A stretch of 64,000 nt of DNA, from assembly GCF_004664715.2 (NCBI RefSeq), contig NC_051068.1, positions 13,962,798 through 14,026,797 on the forward strand, given 5' to 3'. Under the pieces are notes generated by a model. That model searched no databases. It saw nothing but the letters and a program-made list of their open reading frames with translations, and was not told the origin of the DNA. Positions 47,223 to 58,930 of the stretch are shown here, piece by piece; the first letter of the stretch is position 1; each line of letters begins with the position of its first letter. Position numbers and translations under genes: made by a program. This DNA comes from Peromyscus leucopus (taxonomy: Eukaryota; Chordata; Mammalia; Rodentia; Cricetidae).

Positions 47223-50200
47223 AATAGGTCCTTCTTCTTTATATTTTAAAAGAAAACAACTCTTGATGCAATCACATAAAAAAAAGACTCCCTTAGCTTT
47301 ATCATTAACATTAACAGGTTAACATAATTCTAACATAAATATTGCTATACATAGTTACAATTCTCTCAATCTTATGTCTTAAAGCAAACTCTTAATAGAA
47401 CCACTTGAATTTTTGCTAACAAAACATAGGATACACAATTATAATTCCTACAAACCTACTCTCAACCTTACATAATTATAATTCCTACAAACCTACTCTC
47501 AACCTACAAACCTACATTCAAAAACAATTTCTTAATAGAACTATATAAAACATAACATTAATTCACTCAAGTAACATGAAAATATTTTTTAAATTAAATA
47601 GACTGAGGAATGTTAACACTCCCTTTTCTTTATATTTTAAATTAAATCTCAAACCTAGTTAGAAAACCTAAATTTCTCTATTTAAACAGTTTCATTTTTA
47701 AGCAGTTTCATTTTTACATAAATAGTTCCATAAGCAGGTCATAAGTCATCACCATAGATAGAGTCTATATGCATAAGTAAATTCAAACTGTCCCATTGTA
47801 ATGAAATCATTACTATCCATTTCATTTCTTAAGTTCAAAAGTTCAAAAAGATTTCTGATACCATTCCTAAAAGTTCCTCTAAGAGCTCAAAATCAGGACT
47901 TGGCTTGTCAGCTGCCCTTAAGTCTGTATATAGCTGTCAGAGTCATAATGACTCTGAAGCAAACAGCTCCAAATATGAGAGGTCCCATAACCAAAACTTT
48001 TCAGTTCAAGCAAGTCTCTCTGAAACTTTCACTTTCAGCTGCTACTGCATTTTGCAGTCTGTAGCCTTCCATAACTGGGTCATTCCTGGGCCAGGCTACA
48101 GAGCTTCACCTCACAGCCACACAAGCTCAATGCTCCTTCAGCTGCCATGAGCTGAACCGTGGCTCTCCCACAGCAATCCCAGCTTTGGGAGAAAAACTCA
48201 TTACCTGCTTCATTGATGGTCCAAGTGCTCAGCAAACTGGGTCCCAGAAGCCTCCATACGCTGTCCTGTTGCATGGCTGCCTTGCTGCTGGGAGCTTGGG
48301 CTGCAGTCAGCCTCAGCAGTTCTCAAAGAGCCTCAGGCTGCCTGTTCAGCCTGGAGTACAGTTCTCACCTCCACAGCTTCCTGCTCCCCATACATCCTAG
48401 CTGCTCATCCAGCACGGACACCACTCTGCTCTCAGCCTCCAGAAGCAGTCTGGTCTCTGAAGTCTCCATTGCTCACCATTCATCTTTCCCAAGGTGATGC
48501 AAGCCACTGGGCTCTGGAAGCCACTGGACTCTGAAAGCCACTGTCTGCCATTTGCCTTTCTCGAGGTGTAACGTCTCAAAGGCTACAGAACCTTGCTGTT
48601 CACCTTTCTCGCAGTGCAGCATCTCTGCTGGGCTTTCCAAACTGCTGCTTGCCATTTGCCTTTCTTGTGGCTTAATGTGTCCACTTCTCACTGTGGCTTC
48701 TTCATGGCTGAAAGCCTGCAGACCCTTGCCACTCGCACTGGCTCTACTTTCGTTGGCTCTTGGCATTTGCTGCTTGAGAAGCTATGATGCTTCATGGGTA
48801 TCAGCAGTAGATACGACTTTCTGCTTCTAGTTTCTGAAGCTAGCAGTCTCTGGGGCTGCTTCTTGCCATTATAGGTGGTTTCTGGAACTGCCAAGTCCAC
48901 AGTCCACCATGGACACTGCTCTCCACATCCCAGGTTGGGAAAACCTACTCTTAATCCCTCTATCAATCCTTCACCATACCCTTAGACCTAAAGCCTATAT
49001 AAGCCTTCACAATATCTTTATGCCTAAAGCTTATGCTATTCTAAACCTGTATTTCTCAAACTAAATTTAAACTTTCATAATATCCTTAGACCTAAAGTCT
49101 ATATATTCTAAACTTACATTTTTCTGACTAAATCTATGACCTATTTAAATCTATTCTATAGGACTACTTTATAAACCTTACCCAAGTCTTATTCAAGCCT
49201 ACATAATAAACTTACATTCTATAGAGCTACTCTATAAACCTTAACCTCTAGAAGAGATCTCTTAACTATTATCACTTTACATATAACAGAACTAACTTAA
49301 CACTAAAGCACACATCTATAATATATTTCTTAACACCTAGAAAAGACTTTTTAGCTAAACTATTAACAAGACCAGAGTACACAAATCATTTCTAAAGTTC
49401 AGAGTTTATAGTCAGCTTTGATATTATTCTAAAAGTTCTTGAGAGTTTGAAACAAGACTCTAATTTGGCAATGACTCTTTTAACACTTGCATTTAGTGAG
49501 TTCTGTTGCTATGGAGTTGTAACACTTGTTGCTAGGGATCTATAACATTCTCAGGACAAAGCCACACCCCAAAGTCACCTTTTCCACCACTGAGCTCCCT
49601 CAGCCATTCTGGAACTGGCAGAGATGAGCTCTCAGCAGCAAACAGTTTCTAACTAGAAGCTGTTCCTTTACCCAAATTCATAACAGCTCCCCTAAGTGCT
49701 TCAATTCAGACAAACATTTCTGTTACAGCAGAACTTTCAGTTTGTTCTACCGAAAAGCTTCATTTCCCGCTGAGGGTGAAATTACCATATTGAACCATAA
49801 AGCTCTTAGCAAAAAATTTTGAGCAGCTATTAAACAATATAAGGTACCATTTCAAACCTGCATTGGTACTACATTTCCCAGATAGCCTTTTGAGTATGCT
49901 AGCAAACTTTCCGGTTCCCTAAACAAGGATTCACTTTTGCAACTGGAGATTTTTCTTCCCTAATCTTGATTTAGGATGCCTGCACTGCCACTTAACAGGT
50001 GTACTTCTCTAATTAGATCTTTCATCAGACCCTGTTACCATGCAGTTTGGGGTCTGTTTTGTCTGAGTGCTTAGACTGGTGCTTATTGCCAGAGGCAAGT
50101 CAGTGGGGGGAACCGAAAGTATTTGTTTCAGGAAGGTCCTTTCCCTTTTAGAAAAGAGAACTTCTCTCCTGGATAGCGCCCTGTCCTGTCCCAGCCTGGC

Positions 50201-50780
50201 TCCTTCCCCAGAGAGTGTCTCTGATGCAGTAGCCCAGCTGCAGAGGCAGCCACAGCTTGGCTTCCCTGACTTCTCCATGCTAGCAGCTTCCTCAAACTGC
50301 CCTGCACTTTCTCATCAGGCCCTTGCCTCAGGGGACTTTCCCATCCAAGTGAAACTAATTTTGCCCTTACAAAAAAAGAAACTGAGAAAGCATTTTAGCT
50401 TTTTAGAGAGAGATAAAGTTCTTCCCAAGAGAGAGAGACCATCAAGTTTCCCCAAGACTTCTGCTCTCTAAACTTTGGCTTCAGTGGCGAACAGGGAACT
50501 AATTCCGAGGGTATGATGTTTCCACACAGTGGTAGTGTCAGCAGAGTGAACATTTTCTCAGGCACTGCTGGCAGAGTGGAGCGTTTTGTCCACCTCAGGG
50601 ACAGTTCCCCATTGCTTTTCCAGGCTTAGATCTAAACTGTCCCGAATCAATTCCCACAAGCCAAAAGGAATATTTTCTCTGCCTGTTAAGCTTTTCTTTA
50701 ATAGATATTTTCTCTGACTCTTCCCCAAGATTCTGCATTCATAGCCCCATAGTTAGGCTTATCTTATCCACTTTACCCTA
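47223..50780 (-). mobile_element. non-coding internal region of an LTR element
   Basis: About 3.5 kb between LTR family C and the resumption of L1 3' UTR text (tctgtggtgtgagaagttac, about 50790). AT-rich flanks (47230-47850, 48960-49480) enclose a part with an irregular repeated ccatttgcctttctcg / cacctttctcgcag motif (about 48460-48670). No gag, pol or env motif is found in any frame. Modest frames (134 codons at 50067-50471; 112 at 48159-48497) have no domain. It resembles non-autonomous elements whose interior is not retroviral. The second LTR was not found, so the unit may be truncated. Confidence 0.45.
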
Positions 50781-51057
50781 CATTCTAGTGTCTGTGGTGT
50801 GAGAAGTTACTCTGTGGGCTACCAAAAGAGAAACATAAACACCAGCCCAGCAGCAAAACCTTTAACCTACAATCTGTCCTGCTTGCAAGACATGCTAGGA
50901 CAATGGTGGCACAGGACTTGTGGGAATAGGCAACAAAAGTCCGATTTGACTTCAGGCCCGCTCCACAAGGTGGAATCCATACCTGGTACTGTTTGAGTAA
51001 CCAAAAACCAGAGACTAGATAGGCCAGATACCTAGGGTGAAACTGAATACCATTGAT

Positions 51058-51097
<40 letters not shown>

Positions 51098-51295
51098 ATG
51101 ACTTCAAATGTTATTCTGCTATCCTCATAGATCAGTGATCCCTACTTGGCATCTGCTTAGTAATTCAAATCCTAACAGGCCTATTCCTAGTCATACATTA
51201 CACATCAGACACAATATGCTTTATTCAGCCATCATCAGAGAAACTTCCTCTTGAAGCAGATGGGAACAAATACAGGGACCCACAGCAAGTCATTA

Positions 51296-51341
<46 letters not shown>

Positions 51342-51895
51342 ACCTCAGAACAGACAACTCTACACAGGATGTCTCCATCAATCCCTCCTCTCAGAGTTCA
51401 GGGAACCCCATAGAAGAAGAGGCAGTAAGAGTGTAAGATCCAGAGGGCATGAAGGACCTCAGGAGAACACGACCTTCTGAATCAACTGAGCAAGGCATGT
51501 ATGAGCTCACAGAGACTGAAGCAGCAAGCACAGGGCCTGCCTGGGTCTGCACCAGGTCCTCTGTGTGTATATTGTAACTTTCAGCTTAGCATATTTATAG
51601 GACTACTGAGTGTGAGAATGAGTGAGTCTCTGACTCTTGTGCCTGCCCTTGGGGCTCTGCCTTCTGTTGGGCTGCCTTGTGCGGCCTCCATGTGATGGTT
51701 TTTGTCTTATCTTATTATATGTTAATTTGTCATGTTTGGTTGTTATCTCTTAGAAGCCTGTTCCTTTCTAATAAGAGACAGGAAGGAAGTGGATCCAGAG
51801 GGGAGGTGGGAAGGGACTAGGAGGTATAAATGGAGGGGAACTGTAATCAAGATATAGTGTATGAGAAAAGAATCTATTTTCAATAAAACAATTTT
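50781..51895 (+). mobile_element. L1 3' UTR, distal part
   Basis: Continuation of the long L1: gctaccaaaagagaaacataaac, agacatgctaggacaatggtgg, ctctgccttctgttgggctg, atgatggtttttgtcttatc and the terminal ttttcaataaaac. It includes microsatellites (GT)n at about 51059-51094 and (CA)n at about 51293-51336, both expanded inside the UTR. Confidence 0.85.
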
Positions 51896-52107
51896 TAAAA
51901 GAATACATAGTCTTCAAATATGTTAGTATTAATGAAGACAGGGGGAACAGGTGAAGGGAAGTTTAATGACAAAAAAAATGTTGGGGGTTGAGGATCCATT
52001 TCAAATTCAGGAACAAGACAAAACACAGTATATGATCTTGGGATGGATTTCTGTCCTGGAGAAAATATATTAAAAAGATAATATGGGGACAAAGGAGAGC
52101 AGTAGAA

Positions 52108-52606
52108 CCCAGACTGTGGGTTACAGCACACACCTGTGCTACAGAGCACACACCTGTGCTACAGAGCACAGACCTGTGCTACAGAGCACACACTGTGGGT
52201 TACAGCACACACCTGTGCTACAGAGCACACACTGTGGGCTACAGCACACACCTGTGCTACAGAGCACACACTGTGGGTTACAGCACACACCTGTGCTACA
52301 GAGCACAGACTTCGGGTTACAGCACACACCTATGCTACAGAGCACACACTGTGGGTTACAGCACACACCTGTGCTACAGAGCACACACTGTGGGTTACAG
52401 CACACACCTATGCTACAGAGCACACACTGTGGGTTACAGCACACACCTGTAGACCACAGACTGTGGGTTACAGCACACACCTGTGCTACAGAGCACACAC
52501 CGTGGGTTATAGCACACACCTGTGCTACAGAGCACACACTGTGGGTTACAGCACACACCTGTGCTGCAGAGCACACACTGTGGGTTACAGCACACACCTG
52601 TGTTAA
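52108..52606. repeat. 39-bp minisatellite, about 12 units
   Basis: Unit of 39 bp: CTGTGGGTTACAGCACACAC then CTGTGCTACAGAGCACACA. About twelve copies start near 52113 and contain point variants (cttcgggttac, gggctacag) and shorter units near 52130-52190 and 52445. Being 13 codons long and stop-free, it yields 13-residue-periodic frames of 205 and 156 codons on plus and 152 on minus. These are repeat artefacts, not genes. Confidence 0.95.
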
Positions 52607-52714
52607 ATTTTATAGTCTGGTGATTGAGCTTCTGTTACTTGCAGGGGTCTTGTTGGTCACAGTAAACCAACTGTTTTTCTTTTTCAGATTTTTTTTCTAG
52701 TTTTACTTCCCCAT

Positions 52715-52893
52715 TTTGGGGGATGTGTGTGTGCATAAGTGCAGGTGCATGAAGAGGTCAGAATAGGCTGTCAGATTTCCCGGAGCTGGAGTTATAGGCA
52801 GTTGTGAGCTGCGCAACATGGGTGCTCAGAATGGAACTTGGGTCCTCTGTGAGAATGCACTGCACTCTTAAGTGCTGAGCTATCCCTGCAGCC
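52715..52893 (-). repeat. B3/B2 SINE, reversed
   Basis: gtgtgtgcataagtgcagg, tgaagaggtcagaataggc, acatgggtgctcagaatgg and taagtgctgagctatccctg. Confidence 0.78.
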
Positions 52894-53032
52894 CTCAACA
52901 ATGCTTTTAAAGGTAACCACAGTAATGGTTAGTGTGTGGCTCCTCCTGCCATTTCTCTTGGAAATGCAAAGTAAAATGACTTTACACCCATAATAATGGC
53001 AAATACTGAAAATCAGAGAAACAGGGAGGGAG

Positions 53033-53170
53033 GGAGTGGTAGCGCACGCCTTTAATCCCAGCACTCGGGAGGCAGAGGCAGGCAGAGCTCTGTGAGTTCG
53101 AGGCCAGTTTTGTCAACATAGACATAGTGAGTTCCCAGCCAGGGCTATGTAAAGAGACCCTGTATCAAAA
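53033..53170 (+). repeat. B1 SINE
   Basis: gtggtagcgcacgcctttaatc start through agagaccctgtatcaaaag; its A tail merges into the purine tract. Confidence 0.85.
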
Positions 53171-53172
53171 GT

Positions 53173-53366
53173 GAAAAAAAAAGAGGAGGAGGCGGAGGAG
53201 GAGGAGGAAGAGGAGGAGGAGGAGGAGGAAAAGAAAGAAGCAAAGAAAGGAAGGAAGGAGGGAGGGAGGGAGGAAGGGAGGAAGAGAGGAAGGAAGGGAG
53301 GAAGAGAGGAAGGAAAGGAAGGAAGGGAGGGAGGGAGGGAGGGAGGGAGGAAGGGAGGAAGGAAAA
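53173..53366. repeat. purine-only (GGA/GGAA/GGGA)n tract
   Basis: About 190 bp of almost pure A/G on the plus strand with one C near 53191, made of GAGGAG, AAGG and GGGAGGGAGGGAGG blocks. It grew from a B1 tail. The Glu-rich plus frame and Pro/Leu-rich minus frame are artefacts. The blocks of GGG at 53255-53270 and 53327-53355 could form G-quadruplexes or triplex DNA. Confidence 0.95.
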
Positions 53367-53374
53367 ACTGGACA

Positions 53375-54924
53375 ATGCTGTATTGCTGAAGCTATGAGAG
53401 AATGGGTATCTGTGTATACCAGAGTGAAAGTTCAAGCCAGCCAAGGGTCCCAGAAGCACGCTAGCAACACTCACTCAGGTTTCAGTCCAGGAGAAATTGT
53501 CACACACCAACAAGAATTCAAATGTGTGACAGCAGCTAAGCTGGACATGTGTCAAAGGAGATGAATATCTGCAACACTGGTCAGCAGTGACTGAGTTAAT
53601 CACAACTCTGCATGGGTGTTGCAGAAGCTCAGCAGTCTGAGGAGGGTGTGGCAGAGGAGTGCAGAGTGCTGTGCTGGACACATCGAGTTCAGAAAGAGAC
53701 GGAACTCAACTTTTTATTGTAGAGAAGTGTGCCATAAATCAGAAAGACAGCTAAAGACGAAACCCACGTAAGTGTGGCTCTAAGGAGGATGAAGGGATTA
53801 GGTGTGAGATGTGGGAGTTTCAGAGATGCTGGCAAGGCCTCTGCTCCTAGAGCTGAGTCACAGGTATGAAGGCATTTATTTAACTGCTAATAGAATTTAA
53901 CCACACGTCCATATTCTACTTCCTTGATAAGTGTAATTCAGATCGATAGCTAAAATGAAAACAATACTTTCAGGGCTGTATAGGACATGATAAGAGCAGA
54001 CAGAGGCCGATGGTGGTATTTAAATGTGTGTTGTTTCTCTTTGTACTATGTACGAGGAAATATTAATATGCTTGTCTCAGCGATTCCGGGTCAAGGTGAT
54101 GAAAGTTAGGTGAGGATATGAGCCTGGGGGTTTACCAATGGTTTACTGTAACAACTTCCCAAAAAGCCTTTCACTATCAAAACAGAAACCAGTGGCCACA
54201 TCCAAAGCTCAAAACATTTGAAATCTAGAACATCATATAGACAAAGTTCATTTATTACACATATTAAAAACAGTCTGAGCTGCAGAGTCAAACTCTGCCT
54301 CAAAAAAGGAGGCGTGTGGAAGTCAGTGAATAGACTGTACTTCAAAGTACATGACCCTGTGGGTACAAAGGGGAAAGTGTCACTGACGTATACAATATAT
54401 CTCAACATAAATCTTTCTCCAAATTTTAAGGAACACATTGATAAGACATATAGGGAATTTTTAAGAAACAGAACATGAATTACAAAATCATAAAGAAAAA
54501 TAATGGTAAAGGCTGATAAGCATGATTATATGAATATGGAAATCTGCACAATGCAAGGCAGACTGAAGAAAGCTACAAGATAAATTGCAAATGGTGACCT
54601 GGAGGAAAATAGCAGAGAAACTGGAGCTGAGCAAATCTTAACAGTATCTTGGTGGGATGGCCGGACGAACAAAACTGTTAACACACCAAGTTCTTATCAA
54701 CACCAAACAAAAAACAAAACAAAGCTGCTTGTTCCCCAAGATGAGTCCTTTAATGAACTATAACACCCCAAAATGGATCTACAGCCTTTGTGTCAACTGA
54801 TTAAGCTGAAATTGATTAGAGAAAACACAGACTAGGGAATAAACAGAAAATTTATTTTATCATGAATTTTTTACTTTATATTTTATTATAAATTTTAGTA
54901 TTTTAGATTACTTCTTTAAAATAT
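53375..54924. other. 1.5 kb unique sequence
   Basis: No confident repeat or gene. Minus frame 54106-54438 (110 codons) has no domain. Confidence 0.35.
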
Positions 54925-55110
54925 TTATTTATAATGATATGAGTGTTTTGTACAGATATATTTATGTGCACCGCATGCCTGTGCCTTGGGAGGCCAGAAG
55001 AGGGTGTCAGCTCCTCATTACAGAATGGGGTGAGCTGCCACATGGATGCTGGGAACAACCCCCTGACGCTCTGCATGTGCAGGGTAAGCTCTCAACCACT
55101 GTCCTGCCCC
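54925..55110 (-). repeat. B2/B3 SINE, reversed
   Basis: atatttatgtgcaccgcatgcc, gaggccagaagagggtgtcagc and gccacatggatgctggg identify it. Confidence 0.78.
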
Positions 55111-56799
55111 TCACTAAAAATTATAGAGATAGATGGCAGCAGGGACTGCCCCCACCTTGGCATTTTATATTGGGAGGGGCGGTAATGCTTGCGGAACCCA
55201 GAAACAGAAACAAAAGCATCCAAACGTTTAGAATCTGACAGCAGAGGCGCCTTAGTCAGCAGCTTAGGGCTGGAGCAGCAAGCTCGCTGCTGCACGTGCA
55301 GGTGGGGAAGAAATCAGTTCATCCGTTGCTTCTTAGTTGGAAAGAAATCCCAAGAGTCAGAGGCTTAAATGGAAGACATCAGCGTAGAAATAAATAAGGC
55401 CCCGTCTGCGTTTTCCTCATAGCTGCAGAACAACAGTGGCCTTCGGATCTACAAAACCTCAAAGTCACCGAAAGAAACTCATGAGCTGGGCAATGTCAAT
55501 TTTTTAAAGTTATTCACAGAAAAAACAACGCGGGTAAAGTAAATTTGCCATCAACAGCAAATGGGGGGGGGGAGTCACTCATATCAAGGAAAACGTTACA
55601 TCTCAAAATATGTATCCAGGATCCATAACTCAATAAGAAAAGGAGTAAAAACATGCAGGGAAATATGTAAGAGAAACATCAACAGGCTTTCAGCATTTGC
55701 GTGTGCATAGGTGTGTGCATGCACACTCATGTGTGAGTGAAGTTGTGCCTGTGCCTGGTGCGCTCATGGAGCTCCCGGGACAACCGGCAGGCTTGTTCCT
55801 CTCCTCCCACCTTCTCCAGCAGGCTCTTTCTTGTTCCGCAGCTGGCTGCGTTGCCTCTCCGTGATGCTGGCTCACAAGCTTCTGGACGAGTCTATTATCT
55901 TGTTTTTTTAGTATGTGGGCTCTGGTGATTGATAGAACCCAGGTCCCAGGCTTGAACAAAAACTTTTATTGCTGTAAGAATGATGCTTGTTTTCTTCATA
56001 TCAGGGAAAGGGGGAGATCCATTTGCCTGTTGTTGAAGCTATGAGGACAGTCGGGCAAGCCTGACACAATCAAACAGGAGCAAGCTGGCATCCTTGTCCA
56101 AAGGAGTGTACATCCTTATCTCATGAGAATGCCCTAGAAGCATAACCATGAATGTGCTGAAGGACAGCTGTGCAAGATCATTAATTACACCATTTTTTTC
56201 TAAAAGCAAACTATTGAAAAGGAGCCACAAGTCCCCAGAAGGGAGCTAGGAAAATAAATGACGGTGTAAAGGTGTATATGGGTACGCTGCCACTAAACAT
56301 ATGGATGAGGAAAAACAGGCTGTTTTCCAGCCTGTTGCATCCCAGACTGGCTCTCCAAAGCATCATGTGATGCCCAGAAAATAAGACAAAAGGAAGATGT
56401 CTAATAGCTTGCCATGGAATATTATTAAAATAGAATTTAACTTTAAGACATTTTATATTCAGATTAAATGTATCATAAGATTCTAGAAAAAAGAAAAATC
56501 ACAAGTGGGAAGTATGTATGACACATTATAAAGAACTATAATGTTTGAATGCATAAAGAATTCTTACAGATCCATATAAGAAAAAGATGACTTCCATCAC
56601 ACATACAGACCATATAGGACTAAACTATGATCCATTCCTTTTATTACAATGAGGTATAAAACACCAGCTCAACACAGAATCCTAACAGTGTCCATCTCAC
56701 TAGTAATCAGAGTGATGAAATTAACTGAACAAAGGAATGTCTTTTACTTGTCTCTCTATCAAAGAGTTGTTATTTGCTTGGACAATAAGTATATCCATA
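55111..56799. other. 1.7 kb unique sequence
   Basis: Holds a G-run (55564-55573). No mobile element or gene recognised. Confidence 0.35.
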
Positions 56800-56910
56800 T
56801 CCACTCCGCCTTCCTGTTCTCCCTATTCTCCTCTCTGCTAGTCCTGCCTATACTTCCTGCCTGACTATTGGCCAATCAGTGTTTTATTTATCAATCAATC
56901 ATCCACAGCA
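56800..56910 (-). repeat. LTR family A fragment
   Basis: 111 bp matching the end of the solo LTRs: ttcctgcctgactattggcc, aatcagtgttttatttatc and terminal ccacagca. The rest of the LTR is absent and no TSD can be given. Confidence 0.75.
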
Positions 56911-57074
56911 CTGGGTGATCCTTACTACACACACAAAAGATGATAATGATATTTCAAACACAGACAAGAAGTCAAGGAAAACAAGTGAGAACAGGTAAGA
57001 GGTGCTTGCTCAATACTTACGATTGTTTCCCTTTGGAAAGAAAGGGGAGGTGGGTCTGCAGGTGTGGGTACCCC

Positions 57075-57183
57075 TAGGATCCACAGGGTGGAAAAAAAGA
57101 GAGCCAACCCTCCCAAGTTGTCCTCTGACTGCCACACAAGCACCGTGGCATGTGCACGTGGGCACACACAATAAATAAAAGAA
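57075..57183 (+). repeat. B2-like SINE 3' fragment
   Basis: caagttgtcctctgactgcc, gtggcatgtgcacgtgggc and ACACACAATAAATAAAAG tail. Confidence 0.55.
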
Positions 57184-57204
57184 CAAATGTAAAAACGTGA
57201 CAGT

Positions 57205-57479
57205 GATGATATTGCTAGAGAGATTACTCACCTTCCAAGCATGAGGAGCTGATCTAGAACCTATGTTAAAAAAAAAAAAAAAAAAAAAAAAAGCCGGGTG
57301 TGGTGGCATGTGCTTGCAGTCCTAGCAAGGGGAGAGGAAGACAGGCAGATTCCTGAGGCTCCCTGGCCAGCCAGCCTAGCCTATGGGATGAGTTCAAGAG
57401 CAGTGAGAGACCCTTCTCAACAAACTGGTGGACAGCCCCGAGGAAGGCACTGAAGGTTGTCCTCTGACCCTCATATACG

Positions 57480-57530
<51 letters not shown>

Positions 57531-57550
57531 CTGCACACAGGCACAAAAGA
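57205..57550 (+). repeat. composite SINE with (CA)n tail
   Basis: A tRNA-like head (gctagagagattactcacc), an A-run (57265-57292), a B1-like segment (gccgggtgtggtggcatgtg) and a B2-like end (gttgtcctctgaccctcatat) pass into a GCGCAC/(CA)n run at 57483-57528. Likely a B1 inserted into, or fused with, a B2-type SINE. Confidence 0.6.
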
Positions 57551-57729
57551 TGGTAAAGACAAAAAAAAAAAGTCGAGATTAAACATCTTTCCTGGACTAG
57601 GTTAAAGGGGAAGAGGCTGAGAGGAAGATGCAGGGCCACAGCTAGACCATGTGCGTGCTAAGGGGCATGACGGGATCCTGACAGTCAGTCTCGTAGAGGG
57701 GTGACTGCTTACACCACATTCACAGCTTA

Positions 57730-57800
57730 GTGGAAGGAAGAAAAAGAGAAGGAAGAGAGGGAGGGAGGGAGGGAGGGAGGGAGGGAGGAAGGGAAGAAGG
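57730..57800. repeat. (GGGA)n purine tract
   Basis: ggaagagagggagggaggga-type run; simple repeat. Confidence 0.92.
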
Positions 57801-57990
57801 GCTGCAATGGTTATCCACTTAGATTGGCGCTGTTAGCAATCCCTCAGGGGAGATTGCTTAACGTTTGATTTAGCTATAATTGAATTTATAACAAGTGGAC
57901 ATTTTTCTAACGTCATGATGTAGCCCAATTACATCATTTGGATGCAATGCCACTACAGTGGGGATTTGTTATTAGTACTAAGTTCGTTCG
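57801..57990. other. unique, conserved-looking patch
   Basis: tagctataattgaatttataac and aacgtcatgatgtagcccaattacatcatttgg give paired TGATGTAG/TACATCA and ATTACATCA words; single-copy. Possible regulatory sequence, inference only. Confidence 0.25.
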
Positions 57991-58019
57991 TTTGTTCGTT
58001 TGTTTGTTTGTTTGTTTGT

Positions 58020-58151
58020 TTTTTGAGACAGGGTTTCTCTGTGTAGTTTTGGTGCCTGTCCTGGATCTCTCTCTGTAGACCAGGCTGGCCTCGAACTCAC
58101 AGAAATCCACCTGACTCTGCCTCCCAAGTGCTGGGATTAAAGGTGTGCGCT
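58020..58151 (-). repeat. B1 SINE, reversed
   Basis: (TTTG)n head then ttttgagacagggtttctctg through tgggattaaaggtgtgcgc; well conserved. Confidence 0.93.
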
Positions 58152-58255
58152 TGTCAGGTGTGTGGTGGTACACACCCAGCACAAGAGAATCAAGAATTCA
58201 GAGCCAGCCTGGGCAGCACAGTGAGTCCCAAGTTCACCTGTCTTCAAAGTGGGGG
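58152..58255 (+). repeat. B1-like SINE fragment
   Basis: caggtgtgtggtggtacacac, gagccagcctgggcagcacag. It abuts the reversed B1 head to head, so the pair could fold as a hairpin in RNA. Confidence 0.55.
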
Positions 58256-58369
58256 GAAATACAAGAAATTTTGGCTACGTGAACGTTCTGTTTGATTCAC
58301 AGGCCATTCACTAACACCACATCTGACATTGTAATTTATCAGTAATAAGTACCCAGGATGCCTTTTATT

Positions 58370-58605
58370 TTGAGTAGGGGTGGGGCAGTGCTGGGCATCA
58401 AACTTGAGCCTCACACATACTAAACCACTGCCCTGGCCCTAAGCTATAACCCAAAGCTTCCCTCCTGTTTTGTTTTTATTTTTTATTTTTTTGTTTGGCT
58501 TTAGTTATTTGAGAGAAGGTCTCACACTGGCTTGAAACTCAAAGTCCTCCAGCCTCAGCTGCCCAAGTCCTATGGCTGGGGATCACTTCCACACCTGCCT
58601 TGTTG
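58370..58605 (-). repeat. B4-type SINE, reversed
   Basis: A reversed ID-like part (gtgctgggcatcaaacttgag, actaaaccactgccctggcc) is followed by a reversed B1-like part (gagaaggtctcacactggc). Confidence 0.5.
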
Positions 58606-58724
58606 GACTTAACTCTCCTCATTGTACCGACTGCTGGGCTCACAATGGGTGTGGCTAGGCCGCAGCTAGCGGTGTGCTTACCCACCCCATGCTGGGGAAA
58701 GCGGGATTACTGGGAGTGCTGGGG

Positions 58725-58930
58725 GCCTGTCTGCACTTAAGAAACTTGTTGTAATTTGTCCAAACACACCATCTAATTAATGATAGAGATGATGTAAAGA
58801 CGCTAATGACCCGTCAGAGGCTCCAGCGTTGAAACTACACAACCCGTCGGAAACCTACTGACCTGGAATTATGCTATTACAGGTAACATGCCACATTAAA
58901 CTACTCTGAGAACAGGAAAAACACACATGT
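58725..58930. promoter_or_regulatory. candidate conserved non-coding element
   Basis: Single-copy, with cacaccatctaattaatgatag, gacgctaatgacccgtcagagg and acaacccgtcggaaacctac. TAATTAAT homeodomain-type core at about 58774-58781 and four CpGs within 100 bp. Constraint is inferred. Confidence 0.35.

Larger units (their letters stand above)
39660..51895 (+). mobile_element. Long L1 element, multiply interrupted
   Basis: Plus-strand LINE-1 traceable from 5' UTR-like sequence through ORF1 and ORF2 remnants to an Lx-type 3' UTR and tail (ttttcaataaaacaattttt). The exact 5' edge is uncertain because it adjoins the truncated provirus at about 39600. Later insertions inside it are B2 (41353), solo LTR (41554), solo LTR (45306), B1 (45792) and an LTR element (46902-50780). 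Frames are riddled with stops, so it is dead. Confidence 0.85.

Noticed and set aside
47801..48966. Cluster of 60-112-codon frames on both strands as a gene
   Set aside because: No conserved domain, several overlapping frames, located within an LTR-element interior.
52083..52700. 205-codon Thr/His/Cys-rich frame
   Set aside because: Pure translation of the 39-bp minisatellite; open on both strands.
53145..53474. Pro/Ser/Leu-rich minus frame and Glu-rich plus frame
   Set aside because: Translation artefacts of the purine tract at 53173-53366.
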